A DNA stretch of 64,000 bases from an uncultured Burkholderiales bacterium (GTDB lineage Bacteria; Pseudomonadota; Gammaproteobacteria; Burkholderiales; Burkholderiaceae): positions 1-64,000 of the forward strand of contig CAMLJY010000017.1 in NCBI GenBank assembly GCA_946480465.1, in the 5' to 3' direction. Positions 1-8,652 of this stretch are shown here, piece after piece. The position numbers and the translations under genes were made by a program. The number at the start of each line of letters is the position of its first letter. The stretch's first letter is position 1. Under the pieces are notes generated by a model. The model saw only the letters and a program-made list of their open reading frames with translations. It searched no databases and was not told where the DNA came from.

Positions 1-10
1 CGGAACGACC

Positions 11-49
11 GGTCACGATGCCGAAACGGGCGGTCACGTTGGGCCGAAA
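11..49. repeat. Two IS21-end-like direct repeats
   Basis: Two near-identical units, GGTCACGATGCCGAAA (11-26) and GGTCACGTTGGGCCGAAA (32-49), sit directly before the istA remnant. IS21-family elements carry several short transposase-binding repeats near their ends, so these look like residual end repeats joined to an internal part of the transposase gene by a deletion. The element boundary itself is not visible because the window starts here. Confidence 0.5.
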
Positions 50-526
50 TACGCACCCCGGTGCTGATGCCGCTGCCTGCGCAGTCCTACGAACTGCCCC
101 GCTTCAAGACGGTGAAGGTGCACATCGACTACCACGTCGAACTCCATGGGCACCGCTACAGCGTGCCGCACGCGCTGGTGGGCCAGATGCTGGAGGCCCG
201 CATCACCGGCCACGGCGTGGAGCTGCTGCTGCGCGGCCAGCGCGTCGGCCTGGCCTGCGGCGAACTGGTCAAGCGGCTGCTGCAGACCTACAAGCACCCC
301 GAGCACGGCTACCGCTCCTGCCTGGGGCTGCTGAGCCTGTCACGCCGCTATGGCAATGACCGGCTGGAAGCCGCCTGCGAACGCGCGCTGGCGCTGGGCA
401 CCTTCCGCTACCGCCACGTGCGCGACCTGTTGGCCAACAACCGCGACACTCGTGCCCCCGGAGGCTTCAGCCGACTGGACCAGCCCAGCGCACGCCAATG
501 TGCGTGGCCCCGGCTACTACCAGTGA
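46..526 (+). pseudogene. istA: IS21-family transposase IstA, C-terminal remnant (deleted and frameshifted)
   Basis: The frame starting near base 46 reads a typical IstA C-terminal core (PLPAQSYELPRFKTVKVHID, then the SVPHALVGQ region). The family normally has about 50 further residues between the RGQRV strand and the ELVKRLLQTYKHPEHGY helix; here they are joined directly, indicating an internal deletion near base 255. A second lesion is a frameshift in the C run near 456-460. After it the +1 frame restores the conserved ending SADWTSPAHANVRGPGYYQ with a stop at 524-526. The N-terminal helix-turn-helix and DDE catalytic core are absent and no IstB follows, so the element is dead. It probably inserted into or beside the DUF2855 fragment that follows on the opposite strand. 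Confidence 0.8.
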
Positions 527-596
527 CGCCTGCAACACCGGACACCGAACCGACATCATCACCATGCTGACGGACCTCGGTGGCCGCGTGGGCGCT

Positions 597-924
597 GGAT
601 CGGAGGCGCAAAGCTGCACTCGGTTGTAGACGCCGGGTTGCATCGCCCTGTGCGGGCTCGCATCGATGAATCCCCGCTTGTCCAGACCTGCGGGCGTGAC
701 GACGAGGTGACTGCCCCATCGGAAGCGAAGAGGTCCCAGGACGTCATCGCATCGCTGAAGGCAGCGTATGTGATGTTGTTCGAGGTGAGCGCGAACCGAC
801 CGTTGCGCAGGCGGACTTGGCCGGGGGCCAGGGGCCGCTGCGCGTCGGGATCGGCCGCGAAGCAGGTGTCCCGCAGGTTCTGGCGATGAACCAGCAGGCG
901 CAACGGTTCGGCGGTGGCAGTCAT
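597..924 (-). pseudogene. DUF2855 family protein, truncated remnant
   Basis: The leftward frame starting with ATG at 922-924 gives about 66 residues matching the N-terminus of DUF2855 proteins, including the stretch FALTSNNITYAAFSDAMTSW. At about base 722 the match jumps frame to SHLVVTPAGLDKRGFIDASP followed by a VYNR motif, a piece normally about 40 residues further on, so an internal deletion also changed frame. Homology stops near base 597, close to the IS21 remnant, and the C-terminal two-thirds of the family (about 360 residues) is missing. The function of DUF2855 is unknown. Assignment rests on remembered family motifs. Confidence 0.65.
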
Positions 925-961
925 CTGCGTCGCTAGGAGGCCGTCGTCGCCAGGCGGCGCA

Positions 962-1222
962 TCACAGGCGCGTGACGCCGGCCACGTAGCCGACGAGTTC
1001 GCCATCGACATAGAGCGCACCTTCGGGTGCACCCGCCTCGGCATAGAACTCGAGTTCCGGTGCGCGACGTGCACGGCGTCCTGCCTGCGCGGTGCTCAGG
1101 CGGCGCGACAGGCGGGCCAGCGCCATGCTCGCGCCGCGAAGCGCAGCGGCAGTGCCGCGCCGAACAAGGTTGCCGCGAGGGGCGGCGAGAGGGCCGTGGA
1201 AGGCCTGGAGGGTCTTGCTCAT
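962..1222 (-). CDS. Small conserved hypothetical protein, 86 aa
   Basis: The start is placed at the ATG at 1220-1222 because GGAG lies eight bases before it; an in-frame ATG six bases earlier is too close to that site. The product is arginine- and alanine-rich over residues 10-50. It ends in an acidic segment, ELEFYAEAGAPEGALYVDGE, then LVGYVAGVTRL, a C-terminal signature I associate with short unannotated proteins in Burkholderiales. There is no signal peptide or membrane segment. It lies between another small leftward gene and the DUF2855 remnant, so the three may have formed one transcript. No function can be proposed. Confidence 0.5.
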   Translation of the reverse strand: MSKTLQAFHGPLAAPRGNLVRRGTAAALRGASMALARLSRRLSTAQAGRRARRAPELEFYAEAGAPEGALYVDGELVGYVAGVTRL

Positions 1223-1278
1223 GGTCATTTCTCCAGCAGCACCGCTCGCGCCGACCGAGGCGTCGGGGTGCCCGCAGT

Positions 1279-1440
1279 TCAGGTGCAGGGATGTCGTTCC
1301 TTCAGCAGCTCGCGCTGCAGTTCGCGCTTGGCCAGTTGGCGGTCAGCGCCGATGCCGCGTCGGTGAAGGCCGGCCCGTCGGTGAAGACAGGCAGCCACCA
1401 GCGGGTTGCGCGGCTTGGAGGTGTTGAGCGTGATCTTCAT
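1279..1440 (-). CDS. Small conserved hypothetical protein, 53 aa
   Basis: This short leftward gene begins at the ATG at 1438-1440 behind a strong ribosome-binding site, AGGAGG, with seven bases spacing. The product starts MKITLNTSKPRNPLVAACLH and is very basic (RRAGLHRRG, then a KREL/QREL helix). The N-terminal KPRNPLVA motif followed by RAG and an arginine-rich helix resembles a family of tiny uncharacterised proteins frequent in Burkholderiales. There are no cysteine pairs and no membrane segment. It lies downstream of a strong leftward hairpin terminator, so it needs its own promoter or read-through. Function unknown. Confidence 0.5.
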   Translation of the reverse strand: MKITLNTSKPRNPLVAACLHRRAGLHRRGIGADRQLAKRELQRELLKERHPCT

Positions 1441-1471
1441 AGGGTGCCTCCTGGGGCAGATGCAAATCGGA

Positions 1472-1517
1472 CTCGAACAAACAGAACGGCCCGGGTGCTG
1501 TGCGCATCCCGGGCCGT
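1472..1517 (-). terminator. Leftward intrinsic terminator
   Basis: Perfect 10-base arms ACGGCCCGGG (1486-1495) and CCCGGGCCGT (1508-1517) flank a 12-base loop. On the minus strand the stem is followed by TTCTGTTTGTT. It ends a short leftward unit starting at the symmetric promoter near 1750. Confidence 0.75.
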
Positions 1518-1542
1518 GGGGTTGAGGGGCGATGTATCGCCG

Positions 1543-1677
1543 TCAACCAGACCACTTCCCGGGCGCAGCGCCTGCTGCACCATGACCAGCCGGACTCGTT
1601 CGCATCGGTGCCTGGACTGCGCCGGCCAATGCGAAGAGCGCGGCAGGCAGGCTGAAGCAAGCGAACGAAGCGGACAT
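1543..1677 (-). CDS. Possible small exported peptide, 44 aa
   Basis: Between a good leftward promoter (1749-1776) and a leftward terminator (1472-1517) lies one small frame starting at the ATG at 1675-1677. The product begins MSASFACFSLPAALFALAGA, a hydrophobic segment ending in a signal-peptidase-like VQA site, with a short Gly/Ala/Pro tail. There is no obvious ribosome-binding site. The promoter-terminator bracketing is the main reason to list it, and a non-coding RNA is an equally good reading. Function unknown. Confidence 0.25.
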   Translation of the reverse strand: MSASFACFSLPAALFALAGAVQAPMRTSPAGHGAAGAAPGKWSG

Positions 1678-1740
1678 GAATGTCGAGACTCGGGCGATGA
1701 GGGTTGGGGGGAGGGGCGTCGTCGCGGACGAGCCGGCGAC

Positions 1741-1776
1741 TTGCGCACATGATAAACGTTCGTTTATCTTGCGCAA
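1741..1776. promoter_or_regulatory. Symmetric promoter with embedded palindromic operator
   Basis: The 36 bases form nested dyads: outer arms TTGCGC (1741-1746) and GCGCAA (1771-1776), inner arms GATAAACG (1751-1758) and CGTTTATC (1761-1768). Read leftward, TTGCGC, 16 bases and TATCAT make a plausible sigma-70 promoter with the inner palindrome in its spacer. Read rightward, TTGCGC, 17 bases and TTATCT is also possible. The helix-turn-helix gene next door, whose own upstream region contains ATGATAAA, is a candidate binder (inference). Confidence 0.55.
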
Positions 1777-1843
1777 GACTTTTGTCTAGGGGCAGGGAAA
1801 GCACGGAGATCCGCGCGGCCGCCGCAGACGGGCCGTAGGCAGG

Positions 1844-2419
1844 TCAGCGCTTGCGCTTCAGGGGTGCCACGCCGGCCTGCAATTGGCTCCACAACGCGCG
1901 ATCGTCGAGGGCGGGTGGAGGCAAGGCCTGTGGTGCGCGGGGCCGTGGCGCGGGTGCCGGCGGCGTTGGCGCGACGGCAGCGACGGGGGTGAGGACCTCG
2001 CCCAGCAGGTCCAGCAGTCGGGTTCGGGCGCGCTGAGGGTGGCGCCGGTAGTAGGTGAGCACCAAGCCGATGATGAAGCGCTCGTCGTCGTCCTGCGGCA
2101 AGGGGCCTAAATCGGTGGTTGCGGGGGGCGTGGGAGCGTGCGCCGCAGCGACGGCACCATGAGGGACATCCATCCAGCCATGCGGCTTGCGACAGAGTTG
2201 TTCGAACTGGCGTGCAAGCCGCTCGCCGATTTGGCGCGAACGGCCTTTGATTTGGCTCCAGTAGCTGGGTTGAATCTGCAGGCGCTCGGCAAACCGGCGC
2301 TCCAGGCCGCGCAGTGTCGCCGCGTCAGGGGCGCTTACGGTGGCCTGTACGAACTCATCGAACAGCAGCAATGCGTTGTCCAGCCGGATGCGGGCGACGT
2401 CGGGAACCGAGGAAGACAT
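1844..2419 (-). CDS. Small helix-turn-helix DNA-binding regulator, 191 aa
   Basis: Residues 37-84 form a lambda-repressor-type helix-turn-helix: ERRFAERLQIQPSYWSQIKG followed by IGERLAR and ending in KPHGWMD. This mirrors the N-terminus of phage and integrative-element repressors whose DNA-binding domain ends in GWMD. Residues 100-135 are acidic (PLPQDDDERFIIGLVLTYYR) and the tail is proline/alanine-rich and basic. There is no S24 peptidase domain, so this is not a LexA/CI-type autoprotease. A TTATCATATA -10-like element ends about four bases before the ATG, so transcription may be near leaderless. The palindromic operator near 1750 shares ATGATAAA with this upstream region. Targets are unknown. 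Confidence 0.7.
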   Translation of the reverse strand: MSSSVPDVARIRLDNALLLFDEFVQATVSAPDAATLRGLERRFAERLQIQPSYWSQIKGRSRQIGERLARQFEQLCRKPHGWMDVPHGAVAAAHAPTPPATTDLGPLPQDDDERFIIGLVLTYYRRHPQRARTRLLDLLGEVLTPVAAVAPTPPAPAPRPRAPQALPPPALDDRALWSQLQAGVAPLKRKR

Positions 2420-2550
2420 GCCTATATGATAAATCCGGCTTGCTCTTCAGATCATCATGGCACGTGTCGGAACCATGTTCTCGAAATTGACGTTCCATGG
2501 GGGCCGGCGCTAAGTTCACGCCCCGATCCGGAGATCGTCAAAGGGTTCCC

Positions 2551-3129
2551 ATGCGCATCGTCCGTCTGGCTGCTTCTGTCCTGGCTGTTGGCATCGCGAC
2601 CGTGCTTCCCGTCCACGCGGGTGAGCGCGCCATCGACAAGGAAATCCTGGTGCCGGCTCCGCTGGACAAGGTTTGGGAGTCTTGGACCACGCGGGAGGGC
2701 GTCCGGGGCTTCTTCGCGCCGGATGCCGTTGTCGAGCCCCGTGCTGGCGGCGCGTTCCACATCCACTTCGATCCGCTGGCGAAGCCCGGCGCACGCGGGG
2801 CCGACGACATGCGCTTCATGGCGCTGCAGCCGATGAAGATGCTGAGCTTCGACTGGAATGCGCCGCCGCACCTGCCCGAGGCGCGTGCGCAGCGCACATT
2901 CGTGGTCGTGCGTTTCGAACCCGTCGATGACCGGACCACCCGGGTGCGCTTGCACCACACGGGATGGGGCGACGGCGGGCAGTGGGATCAGGCGTACACA
3001 TACTTCGATCGCGCGTGGGGCAATGTGCTCTCGAACCTGAGGAAGCGCCACGAGGCCGGGCCGCTGGATTGGACCGCATGGCTGGAGCAGTTGCGCAAGG
3101 CCCACGCGCGGCCCACGCCGACCCCGTGA
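2551..3129 (+). CDS. Secreted SRPBCC (AHSA1/START-like) protein
   Basis: The product of 192 residues begins MRIVRLAASVLAVGIATVLP with an AxA-type signal-peptide site near residue 23, so it is predicted periplasmic. The rest is a SRPBCC fold of the AHSA1 (Hsp90 activator-like) family: KEILVPAPLDKVWESWTT opens the first strand, followed by GVRGFFAPDAVVEPRAGGAF and a C-terminal helix WDQAYTYFDRAWGNVLSNLR. Such domains bind hydrophobic ligands; the ligand is not predictable here. An upstream in-frame start at 2497 would add a non-signal N-terminus and was rejected. The gene converges with the alpha-hydroxy-acid dehydrogenase to its right. Confidence 0.8.
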   Translation: MRIVRLAASVLAVGIATVLPVHAGERAIDKEILVPAPLDKVWESWTTREGVRGFFAPDAVVEPRAGGAFHIHFDPLAKPGARGADDMRFMALQPMKMLSFDWNAPPHLPEARAQRTFVVVRFEPVDDRTTRVRLHHTGWGDGGQWDQAYTYFDRAWGNVLSNLRKRHEAGPLDWTAWLEQLRKAHARPTPTP

Positions 3130-3207
3130 CCGATAGGCGACGAATCGGCGCAACGCCGCTGGTTGACGCCCACCCCGTGGCGCGGCGTCGCTCGCTCGGT
3201 TGTTGGA

Positions 3208-4311
3208 TCAGGCGCGCCCGGGTGTCAGCAGTGCCGGTGTGACCTCGGCCAGCGTCGCGCAGCCGCACAGGGCCAGCGCGATCTCGAATTCGTCGCGCAG
3301 CAGACGGATCGAACGTGCCACGCCCAGTGCGCCTTCGGCCGCCAGCGCCCAGATGCACGGGCGTCCGATCATGACTGCCTGCGCCCCCAGCGAAAGCGCC
3401 TTCACGATATCGGTGCCGCGGCGGATGCCACCGTCCACGAGCAGCGGCACGCGCCCGTCCACTGCGTCGGCGACGCGCGGCAGCGCGTGGGCCGTGGTGA
3501 CGGCGGTGTCCAGCGTGCGGCCACCATGGTTGCTGACGATCAGGCCGGCCGCGCCGGCGCTGATCGCGGTGACTGCGTCATCCGGGTGCAGCACCCCCTT
3601 CAGCAGCACCGGCAGGCGCGTCAGGCCGGCGAGCCACCCGATGTCCTGCCAGGTCGGAGTGCCGGGCAACAGGCCGTCGAAGAGTGCGCTGGCACCGGCG
3701 GGCAGTTCAGCGAACGACCTCGGCGGCAGGCCGGTGAGGTTGACAGCCTGCACCGCTGGCGGCAGGCGGAAGCCGGCACGCCGTTCGCGGTCGCGGGCGC
3801 CGCTGGTGGGTGCGTCCACGGTGACGACCAGCGCCTCATAGCCGGCGGCCTCGGCGCGCTGCACCAGCTCGCGAGTGAAGCCGCGGTCGTGCTGCACATA
3901 GAGCTGGAACCACAGTGCACCCCGGCCGGCTTCGGCCAGCGCCAGACGAGCGACGTCCTCGAGCGGGACACTGGCCTGCGTGCTCAACGTGATCCCGGCG
4001 CCCTGCGCCGCGGCGGCGAGGGTGCTGGCGTGCTCGCCGTCCGGATGGAAGAGGCGCTGGTAGGCCACCGGCGCCAGCATGATCGGGTGCGGCCATTGGC
4101 GGCCCAGCAGCATCTGCCGGGTGTGGCCGCCAGCCAAGGGGCGCAACACCCGTGGCAGCAGGCGCCAGGCGTCCCAGGCGGCGCGGTTCTCACGCAGCGT
4201 GATCTCGTCGGCCGCTCCTCCTGCAAGGTAGGACCATGCGGACTCGTCGAGCGCCGCGCGAGCCATAGGCTCGTAGTCGGCGAGCGTGAAGGCCTTCAGC
4301 TGTCCGCCCAC
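3208..4311 (-). CDS. FMN-dependent alpha-hydroxy-acid dehydrogenase
   Basis: This 367-residue protein is an FMN TIM-barrel of the LldD/glycolate oxidase family. It oxidises 2-hydroxy acids such as lactate to 2-oxo acids. The catalytic motif SNHGGRTLD carries His262 and Arg265. Lys238 (VLLKGV) contacts the flavin, Tyr28 and Tyr138 sit in the substrate region, and [10 protein letters not shown] (293-302) binds FMN phosphate. There is no membrane-anchoring segment, so it is probably soluble. Its start overlaps the end of piuC by 16 bases, making it the last gene of the Fur-headed iron operon. That placement suggests a role with hydroxycarboxylate siderophores or iron chelators rather than plain lactate growth (inference). 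Confidence 0.88.
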   Translation of the reverse strand: MGGQLKAFTLADYEPMARAALDESAWSYLAGGAADEITLRENRAAWDAWRLLPRVLRPLAGGHTRQMLLGRQWPHPIMLAPVAYQRLFHPDGEHASTLAAAAQGAGITLSTQASVPLEDVARLALAEAGRGALWFQLYVQHDRGFTRELVQRAEAAGYEALVVTVDAPTSGARDRERRAGFRLPPAVQAVNLTGLPPRSFAELPAGASALFDGLLPGTPTWQDIGWLAGLTRLPVLLKGVLHPDDAVTAISAGAAGLIVSNHGGRTLDTAVTTAHALPRVADAVDGRVPLLVDGGIRRGTDIVKALSLGAQAVMIGRPCIWALAAEGALGVARSIRLLRDEFEIALALCGCATLAEVTPALLTPGRA

Positions 4312-4979
4312 ATGCGCAGCAGGTTGTGGTACGCGCCGGTCAGCCGCACCGTCTCGGCGGATTCACCGTGCGCCGAGCGCAGCCGCATCAGCGCCATGTC
4401 CATGTCGAACAGCAGCTGGCGCTGGTCGTCGCGCCGCACCATGCTCTCGATCCAGAAGAAGGACGCGAGCCGCTCACCGCGCGTGACCGGCTCGACGCGG
4501 TGAACGCTGGTGCCGGGGTACAGCACCAGGTCGCCGGCCGGCAGCTTCACGCGCTGCTGGCCGAAGCTGTGCTCGATGACGAGTTCACCACCGTCGTAGT
4601 CGGCCGGGTCGCTGAAGAACAGCGTGCACGACAGGTCGGTGCGCACGCGCTGGCCGGGCTCGCCGCCGTAGCGGATGGCCTGGTCGACGTGGTCGCCGTA
4701 CTGGTTGGCGTCGCCCGCGTAGCGATTGAACTGCGGCGGCAGCACACGCCTGGGCAGCGCGGCCGAGAAGAACAGCGGATGACCGTCCAGCGCCCGCAGC
4801 ACCAGCGCACGCAGGGCTTGCGCGGCTGGTGCGTTCGGATCGAGCTGCTGGTTGCGTTTGGCTTGCGCGGCCTGCGGGCCCGCCGTGGTGCGGCCGTCGA
4901 CCCAGGCTGCCGCGCCCAGCAGCTCACGCGCCTGGCGCAGCGCGACGGCGTCGAGGACTTGTGGAATGTGCAGCAGCAT
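4296..4979 (-). CDS. piuC: PiuC/PKHD-type Fe(II) 2-oxoglutarate dioxygenase
   Basis: At 227 residues this is the usual length of PKHD-type hydroxylases. The iron ligands His97 and Asp99 (DHVDQAIRY) and His160 ([15 protein letters not shown]), with the 2-oxoglutarate-binding Arg170, are all present. The conserved core [19 protein letters not shown] and the C-terminal [13 protein letters not shown] are typical of PiuC. Family members stand next to Fur-regulated TonB-dependent receptors in proteobacteria; the substrate is unknown, with siderophore modification often suggested. Here it follows the receptor by 32 bases and overlaps the hydroxy-acid dehydrogenase. Confidence 0.92.
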   Translation of the reverse strand: MLLHIPQVLDAVALRQARELLGAAAWVDGRTTAGPQAAQAKRNQQLDPNAPAAQALRALVLRALDGHPLFFSAALPRRVLPPQFNRYAGDANQYGDHVDQAIRYGGEPGQRVRTDLSCTLFFSDPADYDGGELVIEHSFGQQRVKLPAGDLVLYPGTSVHRVEPVTRGERLASFFWIESMVRRDDQRQLLFDMDMALMRLRSAHGESAETVRLTGAYHNLLRMWADS

Positions 4980-5011
4980 GGTCGCGGTGTGGACGCGCGG
5001 GGCCGTGAGCG

Positions 5012-7351
5012 TCAGAAGCGGTAGCTCGTGGTCAGCTGGATGGTGCGCGGCTTGCCGGGGATGTAGTGGCCCCGGTACAGCATATCGGCATAGAGCTTGT
5101 TCGTGACGTTGGTGACGTTGAGCTTGAAGCTCAGGTCGTTCAGCGTGTACTCGGCCATCAGGTCACCGGTCACGTAGGCCGGGGCCTTGAAGGCCTCGAT
5201 CAACGGAGGCGAGTCGGCGCTGCGTGCGTTGAGGCCCCCGCCAAAGCGGAACGCGCCGAGCTGGTAGGTCGTCCAGATCGTGCCGCTGTGCTTGGGCGTG
5301 CCGCCGGGGCGAGCGCCGACGCGCTCGTTCTGCAGGCTGACCGGTGTGCCGTTCGGGTTGTTCACCGGCGGCGATCCCTTGTCGATTTCGGCTTCTGGAA
5401 TGAACGCGTAGGAAGCGAAGACTTCCCAGCTGGGCGTGATCCGGCCGGCCACGTCGAGTTCGATGCCGCTGGCGTGCCGCTCGCCCGATAGCAGGTAGGC
5501 GGTGGGCTGGGTCTCGGTGGTTTGGGTGTCGCGGTTTCTCTCGTGCGTCTTGACGGAGTGGAAGAGCGCGACGCGCACGCTGAGGTCGCCGCTCGCCAAG
5601 TCCAGCTTGCCGCCGATCTCGAAGTTCTTGCTGCCTTCCGGCGGTGTGTTGCTGCCCAGCAGGTCGTACTGGTAGGTGTCGCCCGAGGTGTTGAACGAGG
5701 TGCCGTAGGAGACGTGGTACGACTGGAAGGCGGTCGGCTGGAACAGCACGCCGACGCGCTTGCTCCACAGCGAGTCGCGGCGCTCGCGGTGGGTGGGGGC
5801 GGCCGCACCGATCTGCGGCGTGTCGTACTTGCCCTCGAAACGGTCCCAGCGCAGGCCGGCCAGCAGCTTCCATTGCGGGGCGATCTGGACCAGGTTCTGC
5901 GCATAGATGCCGAGCGCCTTGGCGTCGAAGGTGCGATTCAGCGTCACCAGGCGCGCGCCTTCGTTGACGCCCCGTCCGTCGTTGGGCGTGCCGATGGTGG
6001 TCTTGGGCTTGGGCGATGGCAGCGCGCTGGCCGCGAAGTTCTGGAACTCCTCGTGCGCATAGTCGACGCCCGCCTGCACCGAATGCTTCATGCCGCCCAG
6101 GTTGAAGCGGCCGTTGTAGTCGGACTGGAAGTTGAGCGTGTCGAGCTGCTGGATCTTGACGTTGTTGCCACGCGTCAGGATGGTGTGAGGCCCGATGCTT
6201 TGCGCGGTGACGGGGTCGGTGGCCGCCACCGGGCACTCCGGGTTGGCGGTGCTGAAGGCACAGAAGCGGATCGCGCTGGCGCGCAGGTCGCGGTCGTACC
6301 TGGCCTTGCGCAGCACGGTCCTCAGCTCGCTACCTTGGCCGAAGCGGTGGATATGCGACAGGGTGCCGTATTTGGCGCTGCCGTCGCTGTAGTCGCTGGA
6401 GGCGGCGTAGTAATTCTTCGGATCGACGGGCACGAGGACGCGATCGACGGTCCCGGTGGGATTCGTTGTCGCGTTGAAGGGAGCGCTCGGCGGCAGCCAG
6501 GGCATGCCGTAGTTCACCCCGTTGTGGTTGTCGAGGTGGTACAGCCCTACGCTGAACTCGTCGCGCGTGCCGATGCCCAGCGCGTAGCTGGCGGCCACGC
6601 CTTCCTTGTCGATGAAGTTGCCCCAGTTGTTGGCGTCAGTCTTCATCAGGTTCACGCGCAGCGCCGCGTTCTCGCCGGTGCGCAGGTTCAGGTCGGCGGT
6701 GGCGCGGGCGTACTTGCCGTTGCCCACGGTCAGGTCGACCTCGTTGCGGCCGTACAGCAGCGGCTGCTTGTTGACCTGGTTCACTGCGCCGCCGGTGGAG
6801 CCGCGGCCGAACAGCATCGACGCCGAGCCGCGCAGCACTTCCAGGCGGTCGTAGTTGAAGGTGTCGCGTTCGAAGAAGGCTGGCTCGCGGATGCCGTCGA
6901 CGAAGATGTCGCCGGTGGAGGCCAGCGAGAAGCCGCGCAGGCGGATGTCCTCCTCGCCCCCCTCGGCTGCCTGGAAGCTGATGCCGGCGGTGTTGTGCAG
7001 CGCCTCCTTCAGCGTGTCGAGGTTGCGGTCGTCGATCAGGCGCTCGGTGACGACGGTGACCGACTGCGGGATGTCGCGCAGTTCCTGCGTGCCCTTGCCG
7101 ATCGACGTCGTCACCGCCTGCACGCTTGCCTTGCCCTGGCGAACCGCGCTGGCCTTGGCCTTCACGGTGGGCATCACGGCGCCGGCCCTGTCGTCGGCCG
7201 CCGGTGCGGCAGGCGCGCTGGCGGCAGGAGCGGGCTGCGGCGCGGCGGCCGGGGTTTGCGCCGCGGCGAGGCCGGCCAGGCCGAAGCCGGCGGCCAGCGC
7301 GCCCAGCGGCAGCAGCGGCAGCGCTCGGGTCTTGTCGTTGGGGAAGGACAT
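5012..7351 (-). CDS. TonB-dependent siderophore receptor (Fiu/PiuA type)
   Basis: The 779-residue outer-membrane receptor is started at the ATG at 7349-7351, which has GGAGAA upstream and yields a signal peptide ([17 protein letters not shown]). An in-frame extension to 7498 lacks these features. A proline/alanine linker leads to the plug domain: [16 protein letters not shown], then [17 protein letters not shown] and the [19 protein letters not shown] box. A 22-strand barrel follows, ending in the terminal aromatic motif TTSYRF. Its association with piuC suggests a catecholate or similar ferri-siderophore ligand, but receptor specificity cannot be read from sequence. It is the fourth gene of the tonB-led operon. 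Confidence 0.93.
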   Translation of the reverse strand: MSFPNDKTRALPLLPLGALAAGFGLAGLAAAQTPAAAPQPAPAASAPAAPAADDRAGAVMPTVKAKASAVRQGKASVQAVTTSIGKGTQELRDIPQSVTVVTERLIDDRNLDTLKEALHNTAGISFQAAEGGEEDIRLRGFSLASTGDIFVDGIREPAFFERDTFNYDRLEVLRGSASMLFGRGSTGGAVNQVNKQPLLYGRNEVDLTVGNGKYARATADLNLRTGENAALRVNLMKTDANNWGNFIDKEGVAASYALGIGTRDEFSVGLYHLDNHNGVNYGMPWLPPSAPFNATTNPTGTVDRVLVPVDPKNYYAASSDYSDGSAKYGTLSHIHRFGQGSELRTVLRKARYDRDLRASAIRFCAFSTANPECPVAATDPVTAQSIGPHTILTRGNNVKIQQLDTLNFQSDYNGRFNLGGMKHSVQAGVDYAHEEFQNFAASALPSPKPKTTIGTPNDGRGVNEGARLVTLNRTFDAKALGIYAQNLVQIAPQWKLLAGLRWDRFEGKYDTPQIGAAAPTHRERRDSLWSKRVGVLFQPTAFQSYHVSYGTSFNTSGDTYQYDLLGSNTPPEGSKNFEIGGKLDLASGDLSVRVALFHSVKTHERNRDTQTTETQPTAYLLSGERHASGIELDVAGRITPSWEVFASYAFIPEAEIDKGSPPVNNPNGTPVSLQNERVGARPGGTPKHSGTIWTTYQLGAFRFGGGLNARSADSPPLIEAFKAPAYVTGDLMAEYTLNDLSFKLNVTNVTNKLYADMLYRGHYIPGKPRTIQLTTSYRF

Positions 7352-7439
7352 CTGTTGTTCTCCGGAAGCGGACAGTGATCTGGCTTGCGCGGTCGCATTC
7401 GGCCGCGCTGGCTGAGGCGAAGCGGGGAGGGGGAGTGGG

Positions 7440-7859
7440 TCAGCGCTGCTCAGGCTCGCTGACGAAGCCGATCTTGTGCAGGCCGGCCTTGGAGGCATCG
7501 GCCAGCGTCTCGGCCACGGCGCGGTAGGCCACGGACTGGTCGGCCCGCAGGTGCACTTCGGGCAGCGGCTGCTGCCGGGCGGCTTGCTCGAAGCGGGCGG
7601 CGGCCTCGCTGCGCGTGACCGCCTCGCCGTTGAAGTAGCGCGTGCCGGCCGCGTCGATCGCGAACTCGATCTTCTGCGGTTTCAGCTCGTTGACTTCGGC
7701 GCTGGCCTTCGGCAGGTCCAGCTTCACCGCATGCGTGAGCAGCGGTGCCGTGACGATGAAGATCACCAGCAGCACCAGCATCACGTCGATCAGCGGCACC
7801 ATGTTGATCTCGGCCAGCGGCGCGGCTCCGCGTTTGCCGTCGAAGGAGGCGAAGGCCAT
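7440..7859 (-). CDS. exbD: Biopolymer transport protein ExbD
   Basis: This 139-residue inner-membrane protein has one transmembrane helix (about 20-42, MVPLIDVMLVLLVIFIVTAP) containing the essential proton-path Asp25. A periplasmic domain with the VHLRADQSVAYRAVAETLAD segment follows. ExbD works with ExbB to couple proton motive force to TonB. It sits 21 bases after exbB and 88 bases before the receptor. Confidence 0.95.
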   Translation of the reverse strand: MAFASFDGKRGAAPLAEINMVPLIDVMLVLLVIFIVTAPLLTHAVKLDLPKASAEVNELKPQKIEFAIDAAGTRYFNGEAVTRSEAAARFEQAARQQPLPEVHLRADQSVAYRAVAETLADASKAGLHKIGFVSEPEQR

Positions 7860-7880
7860 CGTGGACGCTCCGTTCGCGCG

Positions 7881-8627
7881 TCAGGCGGTGGCCGGCTTCA
7901 ACGGCCGCACCTTGCCGTTGTCCGCGGCCTGCGCGGCAGCGGCGCCGGGCGCTTCGCCCAGCGTCAGGAAGCTGTGCAGTTCGAATGCGAAGGCGTCGAG
8001 CTGCGCCGCCAGCACCCGGTTGCTGCGGGTGAACGCGTTGTAGGCGACTACCGCGGGAATCGCCACGGCGAGGCCCAGGCCGGTCATGATCAGTGCTTCG
8101 CCCACGGGGCCGGCCACCTTGTCCAACGTACCCGCGCCGGACAGGCCGATGGCCACCAGCGCGTGGTACACGCCCCAAACCGTACCGAACAGGCCGACGA
8201 AGGGCGCGGTGGCGCCGACCGTGGCCAGCGTCGTCAGTCCGCTTTCCATGCGCATGGTTTCCTCGTCGAGCACCTTGCGGATGGTGCGGGTGATGTACTC
8301 GCTGCCAGTGCCGGCATCGGCCAGGCGGGTGGCGCCGTGGCGGGCATGGTGTTCCTGCGCATGCAGCGCGTGGGCGCTGAGGTGCGAGAACGGGTCGTGC
8401 GCGCCGTGCGTGGCGAGCTCGTGCCGCACCGCGTCCAGCGTCGGCGCATTCCAGAAGGTCGCGAGGAAGGCTGCGCCGCGTTGTCGGCGCCGCCATTGCG
8501 ACAGCCCCTTCACCGCCACCAGCACCCAGCTGGCGACGGACATCAGGATCAGGATGGCGAGCAGGGCCTTGCCGAGCGCGTCGGTCTGCGTGAGGAAGTG
8601 GCCGAAGCCGAGGGTGGGCGTGTCCAT
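7881..8627 (-). CDS. exbB: TonB-system energiser ExbB (MotA/TolQ/ExbB family)
   Basis: The protein of 248 residues has an N-terminal membrane helix (about 18-40), a cytoplasmic loop (HELATHGAHDPFSHLSAHAL) and two C-terminal helices. These carry the family signature LATVGATAPFVGLFGTVWGV and GEALIMTGLGLAVAIPAVVA. It forms the pentameric channel around ExbD. Position: 25 bases after tonB. The loop is histidine-rich near residues 80-100, a minor oddity. Confidence 0.94.
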   Translation of the reverse strand: MDTPTLGFGHFLTQTDALGKALLAILILMSVASWVLVAVKGLSQWRRRQRGAAFLATFWNAPTLDAVRHELATHGAHDPFSHLSAHALHAQEHHARHGATRLADAGTGSEYITRTIRKVLDEETMRMESGLTTLATVGATAPFVGLFGTVWGVYHALVAIGLSGAGTLDKVAGPVGEALIMTGLGLAVAIPAVVAYNAFTRSNRVLAAQLDAFAFELHSFLTLGEAPGAAAAQAADNGKVRPLKPATA

Positions 8628-8652
8628 GGCGGGATGACAGCGTTTTTGAGAG

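Noticed and set aside
5522..7378. Very long rightward frame (over 600 codons) opposite the siderophore receptor
   Set aside because: It is a shadow of a GC-rich gene; the leftward receptor has full domain structure, while this frame is repetitive Val/Ala/Gly/Arg without motifs.
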